The translations under genes and the position numbers were made by a program. The notes below the pieces were generated by a model. That model ran no database searches. It had not been told where the DNA came from and worked only from the letters and a program-made list of their open reading frames with translations. Of a stretch of DNA of 64,000 nucleotides, positions 25,935 to 33,736 are shown piece after piece (positions within the stretch are counted from its first letter, which is position 1; the number at the start of each line of letters is the position of its first letter). Source of the stretch: Phycisphaerales bacterium (GTDB lineage: Bacteria; Planctomycetota; Phycisphaerae; Phycisphaerales; UBA1924); the NCBI GenBank assembly GCA_020846975.1, contig JADLCX010000067.1, forward strand, positions 1 to 64,000, written 5' to 3'.

Positions 25935-27257
25935 ATGGTGATGACGCCCTCCATAGGAACCAAAGGCACAAAGTTCGTCGAGTCCGACCTGCTGGCGCTG
26001 GGGCCGGGGTTGACGCGGACGGAACTCGCGGAGGCGGAGCAGGTGGCGCGGCGGCTGCACGGTGAGTTGAAGGCGTGCGTGGCGCTGTTGCCGGAAGGAG
26101 AGCGGGGTGGGAGCGCGATGAGTCGGTCGCTGAACCTGGATCGCGCGACGTGCCAGCGGCTGGTCGCGACGACGAGCAAGCCGGATGCGGGCGCTGGAAC
26201 GCTGGTGCAGTTGCCGGGCGTGCAAGGGCTTCGGCAGTTTCTGGGCGCGATGCGGCTGCGGACGCATGATGAAGATGGGCAGGAGCAGCTGACGGCGGCG
26301 GAAGCGGCGGTTGATCGGCTGGAGACGTTGATCGGCGAGCTCGGGGGGAGCCAGCGGCGGCTGCGGGCGCGGCTGGCGGGCGGCGGCACGGAGCCGGAGG
26401 CGCGCGGCGAGGCGGCAAATGACGATGCGCGGCTGCGCGAGACGCTGTTCCGAGCGGGCGCGGCGGTGACGGGGCGGTGGTCGGAGACGTCGGTGTCGCT
26501 GTCGATCATTCAGCCGACGCCGGGGCCATCGGGCGCGGCGGGGGAACCGGGATCGACGGCGACGACGCAGACGGTCCGGCTGCGGGCGGTGTTGGGGCAC
26601 AACGCGCGGGTGGATGCGGTGCCTCTGGAGGTCGGGAGCGCGAACCCGCTGGATGCTTCCGCGGGCGGAACACCCGCGGCTCATCGTGCGCCGGCGGCGC
26701 TGCTGGAGGGGTTCTGCTCACGACCGATGCCGCGGCTGGTCTCGCACACGGCGGGGTACCGGGTGGTCCACGTGATCGATTCGGCGGAGCCGGGGCCGAT
26801 CGAGAACGCGGATGTGGTGCTGGCGGACCGTGAGCCGGTGGTGGATCGGCATCCCGCGTTGATGACGCCGCCGATGGGCGAGGTGTGGTCGCTGATCAAC
26901 TTCCCGTCGCGTCGGCTGCTGATGGATGTTTTCCTGCACCGCGAACTCGCGGAGCGGTGTCAGGCCTCGCTGGAGGTGCACATGTGGACACCCAACGTGG
27001 TGCAGCACGCGGCGACGCGGTGGTCAACGCGGTTCCCCGGCGGGCCGAGGCTGCTCAACCTGGGGAGCGGGCTGGAGGGTGCGGCATCGCCGAGTTACGC
27101 GCGGCACGCGGAGCTGGTGGCGCACATGTTCGCGCGGATGGGGTTTGATGCGGGCTCGTTCGTGGGTTACCGGTGCGAGGTGGAGTTCCCGATCTGGCGC
27201 GCGGGGTATTGCCTGGCGTTCGACTTCGGGGCGCGCGCGGCGAACGGGGAGAAGTGA
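25935..27257 (+). CDS. Unknown family protein B, distant homologue of protein A
   Basis: A 440-residue protein without signal or membrane segments. It matches the protein at 11317-12534 along most of its length: LNLDRATCQRLV (helix-turn-helix-like), VDRLETLIGELGGSQRRLRARL, RLRETLFRAGAAVTGRW...SI...PG, AALLEGFCSRPMPRLVSHT, and the tail GYRCEVEFPIWRAGYCLAFDF. B has an insertion-rich centre (Gly/Ala/Thr-rich) that is shorter in A. The start could be ATG 25935 or 25941. It stands alone between divergent dockerin and convergent asparagine synthase genes. Its function is unknown; DNA binding by the N-terminal part is a guess. Confidence 0.7.
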   Translation: MVMTPSIGTKGTKFVESDLLALGPGLTRTELAEAEQVARRLHGELKACVALLPEGERGGSAMSRSLNLDRATCQRLVATTSKPDAGAGTLVQLPGVQGLRQFLGAMRLRTHDEDGQEQLTAAEAAVDRLETLIGELGGSQRRLRARLAGGGTEPEARGEAANDDARLRETLFRAGAAVTGRWSETSVSLSIIQPTPGPSGAAGEPGSTATTQTVRLRAVLGHNARVDAVPLEVGSANPLDASAGGTPAAHRAPAALLEGFCSRPMPRLVSHTAGYRVVHVIDSAEPGPIENADVVLADREPVVDRHPALMTPPMGEVWSLINFPSRRLLMDVFLHRELAERCQASLEVHMWTPNVVQHAATRWSTRFPGGPRLLNLGSGLEGAASPSYARHAELVAHMFARMGFDAGSFVGYRCEVEFPIWRAGYCLAFDFGARAANGEK

Positions 27258-27305
27258 GGCGTTGCGCGTGCGGCGAGGAGGTTCGTGGGGCGCGGGTCGG
27301 GGGCG

Positions 27306-29261
27306 TCAGGCGGCCGCGCGCTGCTCGTACCACGCGGCGAGCATGCAGAGCGTGAAGAGCCGAACATGGCGGGTGTCGCGGTCGCCGGGGAGGAACGATG
27401 TGTAGTCGCGGCGCAGCACGCCGTCGCGTATCAGGCGCGAGCCGGGCAGGAGCGAGGCTGCGAGAGTCTCGATCGGGCGATCGGCGCCGAGGCGGAGGCT
27501 GAAGCCCTGCTTGGGCCGGTTGAGGACCGCGGGCGGAACGAGGCCGGCGGTGACGCCGCGGGCAAGGAAGTCGCGGAGCATCGGCTTGGAGCGATGGGGG
27601 TGGGCCTCGTCGGCGGTGGTCGGGCGCGAGAGCGCCCAATCGAGGACGCGACGGTCGAGGAACGGGGCGCGGAGTTCGAGGCCGACGTGCATCGCGGCGC
27701 GGTCGATCTTGGGCAGGATCGAACCGGCGCAGAAACCCATGACATCGAGGCGCTGCGAGCGGCGCGGGTGGGGGAGTCGGGGGCGATCTTCGGATGCGAG
27801 CCAGCCGGCGAAGGTGTCGTCGTCGTACTCCGGTTCGAGCGCGGCGAGCAGGGCGCGGGACTCGGCGGGGTGAAAGCCCGGGAACGCGCGACAGAGTGCC
27901 CTGTGGGTGTAGGAGCGCGCGGCGAGGGCGAGCCGGGCCGCGGCACGGGTCGAGGCGTCGCAATCCGGGCGAGCCAGCGGCGAGGTATCGAAGGCGGATC
28001 GGGCGGGAACGGCGTGCGCGGGGTCGAGGGAGAGGGCGTGGGGCGCTCCGGAATGCCACGAGTAGCCCGCGAAGGTTTCGTCGCCGCCATCGCCGGCGAG
28101 AACAACCCTGAGTCCGGCGTCGCGAGCACCGCGGGCGATGCGGACGGCGGTCAGCAGCGCGGAAAAGCCCTGGGGTTCGTCGAAGGCATCCGCGGCGTCG
28201 GTAAGCGTGGGCGCGAGGTCGGTTGGCGCGAAGTCGATCGCCCGGTGCCGCATCATCAATCCGCGCGCGAAGGCCGCGGCGATCGGGGCCTCGTCGAAGG
28301 CCGGATCGATGCCGGGGCTGGCGAGCGTCCACGCGGTGACATCGCTTGTTCGCTGGGCCTGGGCCAGCGCGAGGGCTATGGAACCGGAGTCGAGGCCGGC
28401 GGAGAGGAACAGGCCCACGGGAACATCAGAGAGCAGGTGGTCATCGATGACCTCGCGGAAGAGCGTCTCGAACCGACGTTCGTCGTTCGTGCGCGCGTCA
28501 TCGGGCGAGACCGACTCGGGCGGGTGCCAGTACGGCTTGACGCTCGGTGGATCAAGATCGCCCGGCACCCAGGTGAGGCACTCGCCGGGGCGGAGTTTGT
28601 GCAGGCCACGCCAGACGGTGGCCGGGGCGGGGCAGTAGCCGACGGAGAGTACATGGCAGAGACCGGCCGGGTTGATGCGCCGCGAGAAGCCCGGCGATTC
28701 GGAGAGCAGCGCCAGGAGCGCGTCGGCGTCAGAGGCGATGGCGAGCGTGCCGCCGTGGGCTGCGGGCAGGTGCGACCAGAGCAAGGGCTTCATTCCCGCC
28801 GGGTCCACGGCCGCATAGATGCGCGGGGAGCGAGGCTCGTGCCGATCGACCAGCACGAACGCGAACATGCCCCGGAGCCGTTCGAGCAGGCCGCCGAAGC
28901 CCCAGTGGGCAAAGCCGTGGATCAGCACCTCGGTGTCGGCGCGGGAGCGAAAGGCGACGCCGGACCGTTCGAGCTCGGCGCGGAGGGCGGGAGCGTTGTA
29001 GATCTCGCCGTTGAAGGAAACGGTGGTGCGCGGGTCGGCGGGGTTGTCGGTCATCGGCTGCGCGCCGGCGCTGGTGAGGTCCTGGATCGCCAGCCGAGCA
29101 TGGCCGAGCAGGATGCGGCGGTCGGGCGACTCGAAGACACCGCGGGAATCCGGGCCGCGGCGGTGGAGGCGCGACATCGCGAGTTGGAGGGCCCGTGGCG
29201 CGACGCCGGGCTCGCCCTCACGCGGCGGGATGGAACGGATGTGGGCGAGTATTCCGCACAT
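27306..29261 (-). CDS. asnB: Asparagine synthase (glutamine-hydrolysing) family protein
   Basis: A 651-residue two-domain amidotransferase. The N-terminus MCGILAHIR provides the catalytic Cys2 for glutaminase activity, with RRGPDSRG and FNGEIYN in the class II glutaminase domain. The synthetase half has the ATP-pyrophosphate loop LFLSAGLDSGS (about 283-293), LAGDGGDETFAGY and CAGSILPKIDRAAMHVGLELRAPFLD. Such proteins make asparagine or amidate sugars and peptides. Position as last gene of an operon with three methyltransferases, 29 bases after the preceding gene, suggests a role in modifying a larger product. The start ATG at 29261 is required for Cys2. The gene symbol is assigned by family only. 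Confidence 0.88.
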   Translation of the reverse strand: MCGILAHIRSIPPREGEPGVAPRALQLAMSRLHRRGPDSRGVFESPDRRILLGHARLAIQDLTSAGAQPMTDNPADPRTTVSFNGEIYNAPALRAELERSGVAFRSRADTEVLIHGFAHWGFGGLLERLRGMFAFVLVDRHEPRSPRIYAAVDPAGMKPLLWSHLPAAHGGTLAIASDADALLALLSESPGFSRRINPAGLCHVLSVGYCPAPATVWRGLHKLRPGECLTWVPGDLDPPSVKPYWHPPESVSPDDARTNDERRFETLFREVIDDHLLSDVPVGLFLSAGLDSGSIALALAQAQRTSDVTAWTLASPGIDPAFDEAPIAAAFARGLMMRHRAIDFAPTDLAPTLTDAADAFDEPQGFSALLTAVRIARGARDAGLRVVLAGDGGDETFAGYSWHSGAPHALSLDPAHAVPARSAFDTSPLARPDCDASTRAAARLALAARSYTHRALCRAFPGFHPAESRALLAALEPEYDDDTFAGWLASEDRPRLPHPRRSQRLDVMGFCAGSILPKIDRAAMHVGLELRAPFLDRRVLDWALSRPTTADEAHPHRSKPMLRDFLARGVTAGLVPPAVLNRPKQGFSLRLGADRPIETLAASLLPGSRLIRDGVLRRDYTSFLPGDRDTRHVRLFTLCMLAAWYEQRAAA

Positions 29262-29290
29262 GGGGCGATTCGGGACGATGGCGTGCGGCG

Positions 29291-30136
29291 TTACGCGGGG
29301 ATGGCGTGGACCCAGTACTCGCCCCAGCGGGCGATGAGTTCCTTGACCTTCAGCCCGGCCGCGTGGACTTCGTCGCGGGCCTGCTGCTCGGTGTACTCGG
29401 TCTCGTGCGTGGGGTCGCAGCGGAAGTCGAGGCCGAGTTCCTTCTTGAGCGAGGTCTGCCAGTTGCGGTCGAAGGCGGGCACGCGGATGAGGATGCGGCG
29501 GGGGTTGTACCAGTCGGTCCACTTGCGGAGCCGCCGCGGGCGATCGGTGATGTGTTCGAGGACGTTCGAGAGCACGATGGCGTCGAAGCGTGCCCGGCCC
29601 GGCGGCGGCGCGATGCGGGTCTCGCAGATGTCGCCATGCACGTACGTGAGGCGGTCGGCGAGGCCCTTCTCGGCGGCGATGGTGCGGGCCCTGGCGAGGT
29701 TGGGCTCGGACCAATCGACGCCGACGACGCGGATGTCGGCGCCCGCGTGCCGGGCGATCGAAGCGGCGACCATGCCGACGCCGCAGCCCAGGTCGATCAC
29801 GGACTCGCCGCCGGTGATGCGCTGGGTGAAGAAGTCGTGGTAGTCGGTGGTCCAGTGCTTGGGGTGGACACCGCCGTAGGCCTCGACGATGGTGGTGTCG
29901 ATGGCCTCGTAGAGGGGTGTGTCGGCGAGCATGCAGAAGGTGCGCTGAAGCTCGGGAGTCGGGAGGCGGCGGGCGTAGCCGCGGAGCGCGCGGGCGAAGG
30001 CCTCGGCGGCGACGGCGGGATCGGCCGCGAGAAGCTCGGGCGGGAAGCGGACCTGCAAGTGCTCGGGCACGTGCGGCGCGGCGGGGAGGGCCGGCGGGGC
30101 GGCGTGAGGATCGGCGCGGACGGAGGTGGTGTTCAT
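29291..30136 (-). CDS. Class I SAM-dependent methyltransferase 1
   Basis: 281 residues with a typical SAM-binding motif VIDLGCGVGMVAASIARH (about 120-137), acidic loop end VVGVDWSE, and the later SNVLEHITD and PRRILIRVPAFDR segments. The N-terminal 100 residues (helical) do not match a known family. It follows the second methyltransferase by four bases and precedes asnB. The start ATG 30136 is taken over an upstream extension that overlaps the preceding gene. The substrate is unknown. Confidence 0.83.
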   Translation of the reverse strand: MNTTSVRADPHAAPPALPAAPHVPEHLQVRFPPELLAADPAVAAEAFARALRGYARRLPTPELQRTFCMLADTPLYEAIDTTIVEAYGGVHPKHWTTDYHDFFTQRITGGESVIDLGCGVGMVAASIARHAGADIRVVGVDWSEPNLARARTIAAEKGLADRLTYVHGDICETRIAPPPGRARFDAIVLSNVLEHITDRPRRLRKWTDWYNPRRILIRVPAFDRNWQTSLKKELGLDFRCDPTHETEYTEQQARDEVHAAGLKVKELIARWGEYWVHAIPA

Positions 30137-30140
30137 GGCG

Positions 30141-30980
30141 TCAAGCCCCCATCCCCTCACCCCACGATTCTCCCACCTCCGCGGCGTGGCAGAGGAGGGT
30201 CTGGCAACGGTGCGGGCTGGTGGCTCGGAGCCGAAGGCGCCAGGCGAGATCCAGCCGCCTCAGCGTGCGCGTCGGTGAATCGTCGGCCGGGAAGAACCGG
30301 CGCTGGAGCATTGGGAAGCCCCGGCTGCTCAAGAAGCGACGGAACTCCGGGTAGGTCCACTCCCGCACGTGCTCGGGCTTGGTGCTGGCCAGACAGTCTC
30401 GACCGTGCAGGCGTGCACGATCGGGGGTGGAGAACAGCAGCAGCGTTCGAGCGTTGCAGAACCCGTGGAGGAAGCGCATCATCGGATCGGGGTCGAGCAG
30501 GTGCTCGACCACGTCGGAGCAGATGATGAGGTCGAACGTCCGCCAGGGCGCGACGGCGGGACGCTCCAGGTCGATCGGGGTGAACTTGCCCGGGGCGTTG
30601 AGCTTTCGGGCGGCCTCGACACCGGAGATCTGGTCGATGCCCTCGATGTCGCCGCAAACGGGCGCGACCAGGCGCGAGAGCTTGGTGGCAGGGCCGCAGC
30701 CGGCGTCGAGCACGCTGGCCAGCCCGCGCTCGCGCACCAGTTCGGCGGCCCAGCGGTAGACGTGGTACTGGTATTTTCCCGAAGCGGCGAGCCGATCGGC
30801 GTTCCAATACTCGCCGGGGCTGATGTCGTCGTGGGTGAAGGCCGCGGTCTGCTGTCGATAGGCCGCGGGAAGTCCGAAGCGCTCCGGTGGCGGGGGCGCG
30901 GAGAGCGAGGGAGAGCGATCGTCGGGTGGGCGCGTCGATCGGGCCGGGGGCGCATGGGGTGGTGTCAGGAGCGAGTTCAT
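30141..30980 (-). CDS. Class I SAM-dependent methyltransferase 2
   Basis: 279 residues with SVLDAGCGPATKLSRL as motif I, IEGIDQISG as motif II and LIICSDVVEHLLDPDPMM as motif III/IV. After that come LLLFSTPDRARLHGRD and REWTYPEFRRFL. This layout is common in methyltransferases of polysaccharide and secondary-metabolite loci. It overlaps the upstream methyltransferase gene by the four bases ATGA, so translation is probably coupled. Confidence 0.83.
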   Translation of the reverse strand: MNSLLTPPHAPPARSTRPPDDRSPSLSAPPPPERFGLPAAYRQQTAAFTHDDISPGEYWNADRLAASGKYQYHVYRWAAELVRERGLASVLDAGCGPATKLSRLVAPVCGDIEGIDQISGVEAARKLNAPGKFTPIDLERPAVAPWRTFDLIICSDVVEHLLDPDPMMRFLHGFCNARTLLLFSTPDRARLHGRDCLASTKPEHVREWTYPEFRRFLSSRGFPMLQRRFFPADDSPTRTLRRLDLAWRLRLRATSPHRCQTLLCHAAEVGESWGEGMGA

Positions 30981-31966
30981 GGCGTGCCTCCTGCGGGCCG
31001 CGCGACGAAGAGCATCTTCTGCCCGAGCCCGAGACGCTCGAACAGGTTGACGAACGCGATGGAGGCTCGCACCTTCCAGTGGTCGGGCTTCTTTCCGTTG
31101 ACGTGCCAGTAGATGAACCCACCGCGCTCGGGCGCGGGATAGAAGCCGACCCGCTCGAACCGCTCGATAACGAAGCCGGCCTCGCGGAGTTGACGGGCGC
31201 ACTCGTGCCTCGCGCAGAAGTCCTCGCAATAGTCCTTCTTGTTCAGGGCGAACCACTCGACCGGGCGGCGCAGGCGTGGATCCCGCCGCCACTTGATCTG
31301 GCGGCGCAGCGTGAGCAGGTTGTCCACGACCGTCCACGCGCGCAGCGCGCGGCGCGACGGCGTCACGATGATGAGCCTGCCGACGGGGGTCAGCACGCGC
31401 CGCGCCTCGAGCAGCGCGGCTCTGCGCTGGTCGGGCTCGATGTGCTCGTACGTGTCGAGACAGGTGACCAGATCAAACGTGCGGTCGGCGAAGGGGAGTC
31501 GCTCGGCCAGGCCCTGACGGAAGTCGAAGTGATTGCCGACCTTCCGGACGCGGAAGTTGTCCGCCGCGATGCGGCAGCTCGCGGCCGAGGGATCGACGCC
31601 GCAGAGCCCGCGATACTTCCGGCGCAGATCGAAGAGGATGTCGCCAAGACCCGATCCGACGTCGAGCGCGGACTCTCCGCCGGGCGCCAGGGCGACAACG
31701 CGCCGGTTGCGCGCCAGCACCAGGTTGGCGTAGGCGGCTTGGTCGGGCGGGTAGCGTTCCCACCAGAACTTGCCGGTCATGGTCTCCCAGTTCTGCTGGT
31801 AGGCCCTGTCGAAGGCGGCGTAGACCGAGCGGGTGTGGTCGTCGCTGCTGACGGGGCAGGCCACCGCGGGTGGGGTATCGACCCGAACCGGAGCTCGCTC
31901 AGTGCGCGGCAGGGCAGTCGCGGAGGTTGGGGTCGGAGGGGGGGGCGGGGCGACGGTCGTGGTCAT
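30977..31966 (-). CDS. Class I SAM-dependent methyltransferase 3
   Basis: 329 residues, first gene of the operon. ALDVGSGLGDILFDLRR is motif I; LVTCLDTYEHIEPDQRR and VGRLIIVTPSRR follow. Near residue 255 is a Cys-rich DYCEDFCARHECA stretch. A Pro/Thr-rich N-terminal ~50 residues precede the fold. ATG 31966 is preferred since GAGGA lies six bases upstream; the frame is open further to 32038. A 142-base gap to the divergent membrane protein gene carries the promoter. Confidence 0.83.
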   Translation of the reverse strand: MTTTVAPPPPPTPTSATALPRTERAPVRVDTPPAVACPVSSDDHTRSVYAAFDRAYQQNWETMTGKFWWERYPPDQAAYANLVLARNRRVVALAPGGESALDVGSGLGDILFDLRRKYRGLCGVDPSAASCRIAADNFRVRKVGNHFDFRQGLAERLPFADRTFDLVTCLDTYEHIEPDQRRAALLEARRVLTPVGRLIIVTPSRRALRAWTVVDNLLTLRRQIKWRRDPRLRRPVEWFALNKKDYCEDFCARHECARQLREAGFVIERFERVGFYPAPERGGFIYWHVNGKKPDHWKVRASIAFVNLFERLGLGQKMLFVARPAGGTP

Positions 31967-32107
31967 GGTCGATCCTCGGCGGGAGATATCGGCCGTTGGC
32001 GGGCGCGGGTTCAACGACTGTGCCGAATGCGCCGACAAACGGGTTGGCGCGGATTGAACCGGCCGGGGGATCAGGACGCCGGACCGGAACGCCGATAACA
32101 GCCGAGC

Positions 32108-33736
32108 ATGACCGCATCCTCTCTATACAGCATCGCGTTCGTGCTCGCCGGCATCCGGCTGGCCCATCAGGGGTGGCTTCAGGGTCCCATGCTGAGTGAG
32201 GGGCGGTATCGCCGCGGATGTGTGCTGATCGGCGCCCTACGTCGGTGGAAAGTCTGGGCCCCGCTGGGTGTCGCGGCGGGGGTGATTGGGTGGAACTTCT
32301 CAGGATCATCGTGGGGGGCGATCGGCGGGGAGTTCAGGGTGGTCGCGGGCGTGATCGCGATCGCGCTGGCGTGGTCGTTCAGCACGTATGCGCGGAACCT
32401 GTTCCTGAACCGGACGCACGGCGTCGATCGTGCGGCGCTGCTCGTGCTGGGCGCGATGGTGTGGGCGCACCCGCTGGCGATCGGGCCGTTCATGGCCGCG
32501 GCGGTCGTGATGATGCGGCAGTTCGAGCACCCGGCGTGCCTGCTGTATTCGCAGACGCACACGCGGTTGCCGGTGGACCTGATGCTCGCGATGGGATTGT
32601 GGCCGGTGGCGGCGACGCTGTTCGCGCCTGAACCGGCGACGCTGCCGGTCCTGCTGCTGAGCATCGCGGGGTGCTCGTACTGGATGCCGGGGCTGGCAAA
32701 GGCGAAGATGGGTCCGTTCCCGGGCGCGTGGGTCCTGCACAATCGGGTGCATCGGCTGGCGGTGTCGGCGCGCCAGCAGGGGTGGCTCGGTCGGGTTCCG
32801 ATGCCGACGTTTCTCCGTGCGGCCAGAACGCTTGGGCGCGTGGATGTCGCGATCGCGGCGGTCACGCTGGCGGTGGAACTGTTGGCCATCGCGATCCTGG
32901 CGGGTCGTTCCGCGGCGGTGACGATGCTGGCGACGTTCGCCGGGCTGCACGCGGTGATCCTGCTCTCGTCGGGGATCAACTTCTGGAAATGGGTTGTTGC
33001 CGATCTGGCGCTGGCGTGGCTGGTGTGGTCGATGCCGACGGGCACGGTGGCGGCGGTGTTCACGCCCGAGCATCTGGCGGTCTCGGTTCTTATCATGGCG
33101 ACCCAGTCGGCGCACCTGCGGTGCGTCGAGCTCGGCTGGCTCGACACGCGGCTGAGCAGCTTCTTCCGGCTGGAAGTGGTCGGCCGGTCGGGGCGCGTGT
33201 ACCGGCTCTGGCCCGGCGCGCTCGCGCCGTTCGATATGGTCTTCGCCCAGCACCGACACTATCACCTGTGCCCGATGAAGACGCTCACCAACACCTACGG
33301 CACGCTCTATGCGCGTGGCAAGCGCGGCTGGACGAAGTACGCGGCTATCGAGGCGGCACGGGGACGCGAACCCGCGCACGAGCAGGCGAGGCAGGAGCAC
33401 GGGTTCGCGCACACCGACGAGGGGCGCAGCCGCGAGTTCGAGCGGTTTCTGCGGGAGGTGCTGCCGCGGATGACCGAGCGGAATCGAGCCGGACACCGGC
33501 GAGACTGGTGGGCGTGCGTGCCCGCCCCGAAGCACATCTACGTGAGCGAGCCGGCCGGTGCGTGGGCGGGGCAGGAGCAACCCGTGCTCGTTCGGGCGTG
33601 GTTTGAGGAGCGTTGGCACGATGCGAGCGATGTGCGGCAGGTAAGCAGCACGATCGTGCGCGAGTTCGCGCTGGAGCAGCCCGAGATCGTGGTGCGCCCG
33701 GTGGAGCCCGTCGCGGGCGCGGCGATCGCGGCGTGA
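32108..33736 (+). CDS. Polytopic membrane protein of unknown function
   Basis: A 542-residue protein with about ten hydrophobic segments in the first 340 residues (VWAPLGVAAGVIGW, VVAGVIAIALAWSF, ALLVLGAMVWAHPLAI, and others), and a hydrophilic C-terminus of ~190 residues containing FAQHRHYHLCPMKTLTNTYGTLY. A signal-anchor helix opens the protein. No enzyme motif was recognised. Its stop at 33736 directly abuts the stop of the convergent glycosyltransferase gene. It may take part in surface glycan handling because of its neighbours, but nothing in the sequence proves this. Confidence 0.7.
   Translation: MTASSLYSIAFVLAGIRLAHQGWLQGPMLSEGRYRRGCVLIGALRRWKVWAPLGVAAGVIGWNFSGSSWGAIGGEFRVVAGVIAIALAWSFSTYARNLFLNRTHGVDRAALLVLGAMVWAHPLAIGPFMAAAVVMMRQFEHPACLLYSQTHTRLPVDLMLAMGLWPVAATLFAPEPATLPVLLLSIAGCSYWMPGLAKAKMGPFPGAWVLHNRVHRLAVSARQQGWLGRVPMPTFLRAARTLGRVDVAIAAVTLAVELLAIAILAGRSAAVTMLATFAGLHAVILLSSGINFWKWVVADLALAWLVWSMPTGTVAAVFTPEHLAVSVLIMATQSAHLRCVELGWLDTRLSSFFRLEVVGRSGRVYRLWPGALAPFDMVFAQHRHYHLCPMKTLTNTYGTLYARGKRGWTKYAAIEAARGREPAHEQARQEHGFAHTDEGRSREFERFLREVLPRMTERNRAGHRRDWWACVPAPKHIYVSEPAGAWAGQEQPVLVRAWFEERWHDASDVRQVSSTIVREFALEQPEIVVRPVEPVAGAAIAA

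Noticed and set aside
32108-33736. Possible HTTM (gamma-carboxylase-like) membrane protein
   Set aside because: The hydrophobic pattern alone is not enough and no HTTM motif was found.
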